Source: Ridgeia piscesae (taxonomy: Eukaryota; Annelida; Polychaeta; Sabellida; Siboglinidae). From it: a DNA stretch of 64,000 nt. The stretch is taken from the NCBI GenBank assembly GCA_025642075.2, contig JAODUO010000050.1, positions 615,001 to 679,000 on the forward strand. Direction: 5' to 3'. The number at the start of each line of letters is the position of its first letter. Position 1 is the first letter of the stretch. The notes beneath the pieces were generated by a model. The model did no database searches. It saw nothing but the letters and a program-made list of their open reading frames with translations, and had not been told where the DNA came from. The translations under genes and the position numbers were made by a program. Positions 1 through 64,000 of this stretch are shown here, piece after piece.

Positions 1-3000
1 AATGTTACTTACGCAGGTGTTCTTAAACGCACGACCCATTAAGGTAGCATGCGTGCTTGTGTGGCAGATGTTTTTGTGATTTTTAAGTTTCCGCGTCAAC
101 ATATCAGCAACATGCCTTACAATAGCCATGGATACAATTATTATACCAATTCAGGCAGCTATAACGTGGGTCGTAGGTGTGACTGTAGGGGAGGTTGCCA
201 CATATTGCCGATATGTTCTTGAATTTGTCGTTCGAGTACCCTGGAATGTTCCTGAATTTCACTGAATGTTCTTGAAGAGGGCCATGAACATCACGCACAA
301 TAGTGACGAAAAGAATTATAGTAATATTTTGCGAAAACAATACAATTAACTATATAGGTGACATGTGGACTAGTAACGGACACGATCGCTCGATGTCACC
401 ACTCGAAGACGTGAGCCAATCAGACGCGCTCTCTCATTGCATGTCTTGCCACTCGCCAATCCGCTGCACTCTTTCTTCGCATGTCTGGCTACTCGCCCGC
501 TGCCGTTCATAGTGTTTATTGTTATTTCGTTCCCATCACTGCATTTGCTTTATGGTTGATGACATACTCGCCAAGCTGCCACTGAAAGGTGACCGCAAAT
601 TTAGATCACATACAATGCTTGTGAGCTCGCCTGTGATTCCCATAAATCGGCAACACATTCACAGGCATTGCATTATAAACATAACACTCGAGAGGCTATG
701 TCAAATATAACATTTTAGAAAGCGAATGAAAGAAAGAAGGAACCATATATTTGATTGAATAATAATGAACTAAAGGTCTTGGATTTGTGTTAAGGCAGGG
801 AACCAGTGGGCGATGCAACATTTTGGTTTAATTAACATCACATTCTCAGTGCGAGAATAATCTTGGATTATTCTTCCAAGGATCTTAGGACGTGTTGGTT
901 TTACAATGAGTCATGATTTTTTGTGCAGTCCCACTCCATGCAGTTTTTCTTTCTTGTATAATGTTTCAGTACATCTACACATAAAAGTAATGTGTTTAAG
1001 ATGTTATGTCAAATTTGAAGGTGCATTAAAAGAATGTATTCTGAAAATACACCAGTTTGTGTCACCAAACCTAGTGGTGTGTTTATTTTTTATTCATCTT
1101 TTCCTCTGTTAGTCGCGCCGCGTGCAAATGTTCCTCGGAAGTGACTTGCCTCCTCTCACATGCCTGTAATATGTCCGTCCATACCATATTCGGTATATAT
1201 CCTGTATATTGTGGGTTACTGCACAGGCATTGACATTAAGCTTTTATATCCACTGGCGGGGGGGGGGGGGAGTTGATTTTAAAAGTTACTGGTCCCCCCA
1301 AAAAAATTACTGGCCCGAATATTGTAAAACAAATATGTTGCTACCGAGATGCGCATCCAAGTTTCCACAGGAGTGACATCATGAAGACTTTCTGAAGTGC
1401 TTATGTTGCATGCTTTTTTAAATGTAATATTTTAGATTGCAACAATAAAACGAGAAAACTCGACATTAAATGACTTGTTTTAGTCATGGTGTCAGTCTGC
1501 TAATATAAACTCTGAGACAATGTTCACACTATACAATTTTAACATATTAATTTATAGACTATTGCATGGATTACCATATATTTCGAGAGATTAAATATCA
1601 ATCTCAATGACTATAGTCAACGTCTTCTGTCATTGTTGTGTTTCTACTACATATCACATAATAACATCAGTTTAAATTCAAAAAATAATATAAAACATAA
1701 AATGAGCTCGGACAATACAATAAACAATTGTTTTCATATTTAATATTAACAATTGGTTTACTCATTGACACTTTTTATTAATAGTTCGTTTTGTATAATT
1801 GCATTGAGACTAAAGCAAAGTCGGCGAAGTCGAATTCATGACTAACTGTTTTGACAGGTATACGGGGGGGGGGGCTTGGGGCTTGAAACTAGCTGTCTGT
1901 CATGAAAAAACATTTATTAGTTTTGGTTGTGCCTGAAAACTGTTACTGCAGAATCAGGCATACGTGATACCGTGATAAATTAGCATTAGAACGCAGATAA
2001 CCCGTGCCTCGTTTAATGACAGGCTAGCCTATGCTATGGCTATATAAACATCGCGTCGGTGTGCGAGGCCGAGAGTCCACGTGCGCCGATGACAGTGTGA
2101 ACGCTGTCCAAAACACCTGCCCTCTTTCTTCCAAGATTGTTTTACAAAATCCACCGCAGCAAGAATCGTCTTTTGCAATACTGTGAAACGGTGGACAGTA
2201 TAACAAATTGCGTAGATGTGTTTCCATTACGGAATGTGCAGTAGCGTTTTATCATTCACGCAGACAACAACGACATCGCCTACCACCCATAGCTAACGGC
2301 CCCTGATTGGGTGAATAATGAGTGAATCCCGCTATTCGCCAATCACGTGGTAAATGTGATAAATTGTAACAAAACGAACGTTAATAAATAAACAAATGTT
2401 ATTAAGGTCGTTCTATTTTCTGTGAAGTGTTGGGTTACGGAAACGTCGACGGTGGTCAGTAGGGGATTGAAACCACTGGCCCACCGGGCCAGTAGAATTT
2501 AAAAACCGGTGGCCGGAACTGGCCCGACAGCTTTAAAACACACGTCAAGCCATCGGAGCAGTGCCAATGTCGAGCCCTGTCCTGAGACTGCTACAACCCA
2601 CAGCTAATGCGAAAGATAAGCATATGTCAGCCAGTCTTTCAGTTATTTAGTTTCACTAAATTATCCTGTTGACAGCACACATCGTGCATCCTAATATGTT
2701 ATGCCGTTTTAACAAATACAAACTAGGAAATGTGCTTTCGTAAAATATGCCCAGTTTCTAATGTTCATGCCGTCAAATATGCGCAAACAAATTGTTATAA
2801 AAAGGAGTGAACACGAGTGCTTAGAAAATAGATCGGCTGAATACAAATCTAATGTGACATCCACATGTCTTAATGATTAAGTAGTACTTAGGGCGCAAAA
2901 TACCTTGTACATAATACGATGTAATAAACTCTGTTCGACATCTGCACCAGCAGCTTCTTCAGGAATTGGATAAATGTCACATGTAGCTCTTTTACTTACC

Positions 3001-3087
3001 AGTGTTATGCGCCAATGACACCAAACGGTTTTGGGGAAATGTGTCATATGAATCGCTCGGCAGTTGGTCATGAATTAGTGTCGCTGT
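1..3087. other. 5' non-coding DNA, no gene recognised
   Basis: No open frame here resembles a known protein, and the missing first dynein exon(s) were not found. It holds two G-runs (1258-1271 and 1865-1874) and two stretches rich in the motif GGCCAGTA in opposite orientation (about 1285-1320 and 2470-2540), possibly the ends of a degraded 1.3-kb repeat. It may be intron or intergenic. Confidence 0.5.
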
Positions 3088-3530
3088 CGCGCTTACATTT
3101 TTCCGATCGTTATAAACTTTCCGATTGACGTTTATGCGCATGCGCAATAAATGTAAAATCATCAATGTGCAGCGAAACGACAAAGTGTTTTTGGTATAAA
3201 TGCCTCTCCTGTGATGATTACTGTGAAGAGTTGCTTAAAATGTCGTTCAATACAATAACATCTTATGTTTGTTTAAATCACTGTCACGGATTATGTCGCA
3301 TTACAGTCACGTGATTTACGCTTGCTATCAAAACATGCCTCAAAACGTGTTTGCCTCGTGTTAATTTGCGATAAATAACTTTGCAGAGAGGTTATATACA
3401 TCCTAACGAACAACCCGTAGTATTTATACCATAAATGCACATTTCGCTGCACATTAATGATTTTACATTTAACGCGCATGCGCAGAAACGTCAATCGGAA
3501 CGTTTACAACGCCGGAAAAATGTAAGCGCT
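3088..3530. mobile_element. MITE with long terminal inverted repeats (family 2, copy 1)
   Basis: About 443 bp with inverted arms of roughly 115 bp (3088-3203 and 3418-3530). The tips read GCGCTTACATTTTTCCG and, inverted, CGG-AAAAATGTAAGCGC. Inner parts of the arms also pair (GACGTTTATGCGCATGCGC, TAAATGTAAAATCAT, GTGCAGCGAAA). No coding capacity. A related copy lies at 28738-29117, so this is a dispersed non-autonomous DNA element. Superfamily not identified. Confidence 0.75.
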
Positions 3531-3710
3531 ACATCGCCAAGCAGTAGTGGTAAACGAATAATCACCGTCGCCGAAAAAACTGCGAGTAATACTTTGCAAC
3601 TTTGTATCGTTGTGCGTCGTCTGCCGATTAATTTAGTGCAGTTTTAGGCACAACATTGTAATTTGAGTGTAACAATCTCCTATGGAGACGTCAGGTCTTA
3701 AAGCCTAATA

Positions 3711-5990
3711 AAGGGAAACAAAAGTCAATGTTTTGATCATACTGGGTTAACAGAGTTAATACAATGTAACAACTTCCAACAACAATCATATTTTAACGAA
3801 CGTGGTTTACCAGGAAAAAAATTTAGAACTTATAGCCATAGAAAGTCTATAGGCTACGCCATTTTAGAAACAAAATGACGTAGTAAAGTCGTCTTGGGCG
3901 GCGTGAACTGTGCATGCGTATTATTATCTGTCACTTTCTGACCTAACCACGAAAACGACCGCCAGCAGCCGCCAAATTTCTCCTCACATTTCTTACATAC
4001 ATATACATACACTACATTACAAAACAATCACTTGTATTCCTCTAACGACGAAAATTCACAAAAGAAATCCGCATATCTTGATGGACAGCATCTCGACAAC
4101 TTCGACTACCGTAAACTCGCTATTATAAGTTAGCTTTACTCAAAAAATCGCTAGATGGCGCGTTTGTGCAAGCGAATATTTATAAACCTTACTGCATTCG
4201 CACGCGCGAATTAGTTTAATTAATTATAAATCATATAATAATAATTAGCAGCATCACTATGGTCTGCAGACAATTTTAAACGGCAAACAAAGGCAACGCT
4301 TTGGTGATATGGGCCTAATAGAATTGAAAAAAAGTAACAATTTAATAACAAAAATATTATTTTAATAGTTTATTTTATATAGCGCCAAATCCACAATTGT
4401 TTGTGGGGCATCACAACATACTGTTATTAAAGTATATGCAATAAGAAGAATGCTACCCACAGGTAATATTTAGTTTTAAATACAAAATACATGTGTCTGC
4501 ATAATTATCTAAAATTGTCTATTAGTCATAAAAGAGGTATGGAAATTACGTGTTTTTCAATGCTGTCACATCGTTTATTTTATAAATATTTCTATAAACA
4601 TCCCGTGTGTACTGCGAGCACGCAAGCTTTTATTACATAAGCGATGTTGTAACAATAATAACTAAAACAGTAACGTATTAATATTTAAAAATGCACCAAA
4701 ATCTTCTTTTTCTACCACCATATATTTCCCATATAATCATATTCCTGTTTAATTTTTAGTGATTTATTGTTCCGATAATTAATAAAGTGTCTTGTCCAAA
4801 AATAATTATTATTACATATCTGGTGGTGGAAATATCATTCATAGGTAGAACAAATAGCTTCAGTAAAATTTTATCATGCATAATGGTGTGTATGTGCTGA
4901 ATGAAAATTATTGTTAAGTCGTACTTATTTTACTATTTTAATTATTTATTACTATTAACCATACATTTACATTCTATTTATGACTGATGTCATTTTTAAT
5001 TATATAGTCACATGTATTTTCATTATTTATTTTTAAATATTATCTGACATGTGGGTAATTTTCTCTTTATTGTATTTTTTAATAGCATTATGTTGTGAAG
5101 CGCCACAAACAATTATAGATGTGGCGCTATATAAATAAAATATTATTATATTATAATAAAACTTATAATTTCCTGCAAATCATAGCGATGATAATAATTA
5201 ATTATTATTATTATATTATTTATAAGTAATTAAACTATTTCGCGCGTGCGAATGCATTAACTAACATTTAGAAATGCTCGCGCGCAGAAACGTGCCGTCT
5301 AGCGGTATTTTGTGTAAAGCTAACTTTTTATAGCGATTTTACGGTACCGCTGGGTGGCCGAAGAAGTTGTACTCGAGATCTGCGCGTTTGTTTTTTGTGA
5401 ATTTTCTTCGTTAGAGGAATGCATATGTATGCATAGTGTATGCATATGTATGTAAGATATGTGAGAAGTTTGGCAGCTGTTGGTGGTCGTTTTCGTGGTT
5501 AGGTCAATAAAATCGGGTCGTCTAGCATCCGCGCTCTGTCTGTGACTGTCCCAACGAATCCACAGAACCACTGTTTCAGTTCTGCTAGATTCAACGGTTA
5601 ACAAGAAGACATCTTACTGATACTGTCTTTCACTGTACCGTTACTACAAGCGTATGAGGAACAGTGTGGCATATTGCTGTCGCGATTCCGTTGTAAACCG
5701 ACGTAAGGCACGTTTAGCGAACCGCTTGGCTCTCTATTATGACAGCTGAACCAGCAGACGACTTTATGACCTAATACTTTTCCAAAATGCAGATAGAAGC
5801 TGGGTTTTGATTGGTTGCATGGACCAAGATGGGCCCGTTCATGGTGTCGGTGATTTAGCTAGATTTACCCACTTTAACACCACTTTCTGAGGAAACTACT
5901 AATGCGAAAAAATTGATCGTAGATGCAAATGGTTAGCTTGTGTAAACTCTTTTAGGTGCATAACACCAAACCGTTGCCTTGTGCGAGCCT
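3711..5990. mobile_element. Foldback DNA element, family 1, copy A
   Basis: The right end reads TAGGTGCATAACACCAAACC then GTTGCCTT and is a diverged inverse of the left end near 3720. Long subterminal arms are inverted copies of each other: about 3940-4240 on the left and 5230-5510 on the right, sharing AAAGCTAAC, TTCGCGCGTGCGAATGCA and CCTAACCACGAAAACGACC. An extra terminus-like sequence (AAAGGCAACGCTTTGGTGAT) sits internally at about 4290, suggesting nesting or rearrangement. The core carries a smaller foldback (about 4370-4470 against 5060-5150) around the motif ATAGCGCCA. No transposase, so non-autonomous. Confidence 0.8.
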
Positions 5991-6325
5991 TTTAGTTGGT
6001 AACGGAAATGTGGGGTTTCTCGTTTCAGGCTAGAAATGAAATTATTTTTGAATTATAGCCGTTTATACGTCGGTATTGTTCAACTCCATGTAACCACTGT
6101 ATTAATGTAACTAATACAATGTAACAATAATGCTTTCGGGTTCTTAAAACGGCGAAACATTTAGCGATTAGTAACCAAAAAGAAATGCATGGGTAAACAT
6201 GCGCACATACAGTCAAACTCATATGTCATTGATACTATAAACACTCACAATGACTTATTAAATCATGTTATTGATATCTAAATATGTTTAATGTCATAAT
6301 AATGATTGAGTGATGCTTTTTCCAG
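5991..6325. other. Non-coding, nothing recognised
   Basis: Plain AT-rich sequence leading to the acceptor of the first visible dynein exon; no motif or repeat recognised. Confidence 0.5.

Positions 6326-64000
<57,675 letters not shown>

Overview
This is an AT-rich animal genomic window with GT-AG introns. It is dominated by one gene: the 5' two-fifths of an outer-arm axonemal dynein heavy chain of the DNAH5/DNAH8 type, on the + strand. I placed 39 coding exons between 6326 and the window end. They give 1,952 codons that read through every junction with matching phases. The protein runs from the N-terminal tail, through the linker, into AAA1, where the Walker A and the FDEFNR Walker B motifs are both visible. 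The first coding exon(s) lie upstream of the window or were not recognised. AAA1 remainder to AAA6, stalk and C-terminal domain lie beyond base 64000.

A motile-cilia gene, the mixture of CR1/L2-like and RTE-like non-LTR retrotransposons, tRNA-headed SINEs, Harbinger and foldback DNA elements, and very long GT, TA and GCGT microsatellites together suggest a marine invertebrate, perhaps a lophotrochozoan. The species is not determinable from the sequence alone.

Layout: 1-6325 is 5' non-coding DNA with a MITE (3088-3530) and foldback copy A (3711-5990). 6326-16110 holds exons 1-8, with a Harbinger remnant beside a CTG tract and several microsatellites in the introns. 16193-19023 is foldback copy B, flanked by TTAA and carrying a nested LINE. 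19692-24066 holds exons 9-14. 24067-29613 is a large intron with a decayed LINE, a 27-bp minisatellite and a second MITE copy. 29614-37676 holds exons 15-20, with foldback copy C and a LINE on the minus strand. 37677-41741 is an intron with a GGGC/CCGA array, a tRNA-headed SINE and an RTE-like LINE. 41742-51834 holds exons 21-26, with a second nearly identical LINE copy in the opposite orientation and a long RTE-like LINE. 51835-64000 holds exons 27-39, with two long hairpin palindromes, a GT/G-rich compound repeat and a SINE.

Only about 10 percent of the gene span is coding. The rest of the interest is in the mobile elements: a three-copy TTAA-flanked foldback family, a two-copy long-TIR MITE family, near-perfect intronic hairpins, an opposed pair of young LINEs, and a duplicated 3' splice-site-like sequence.
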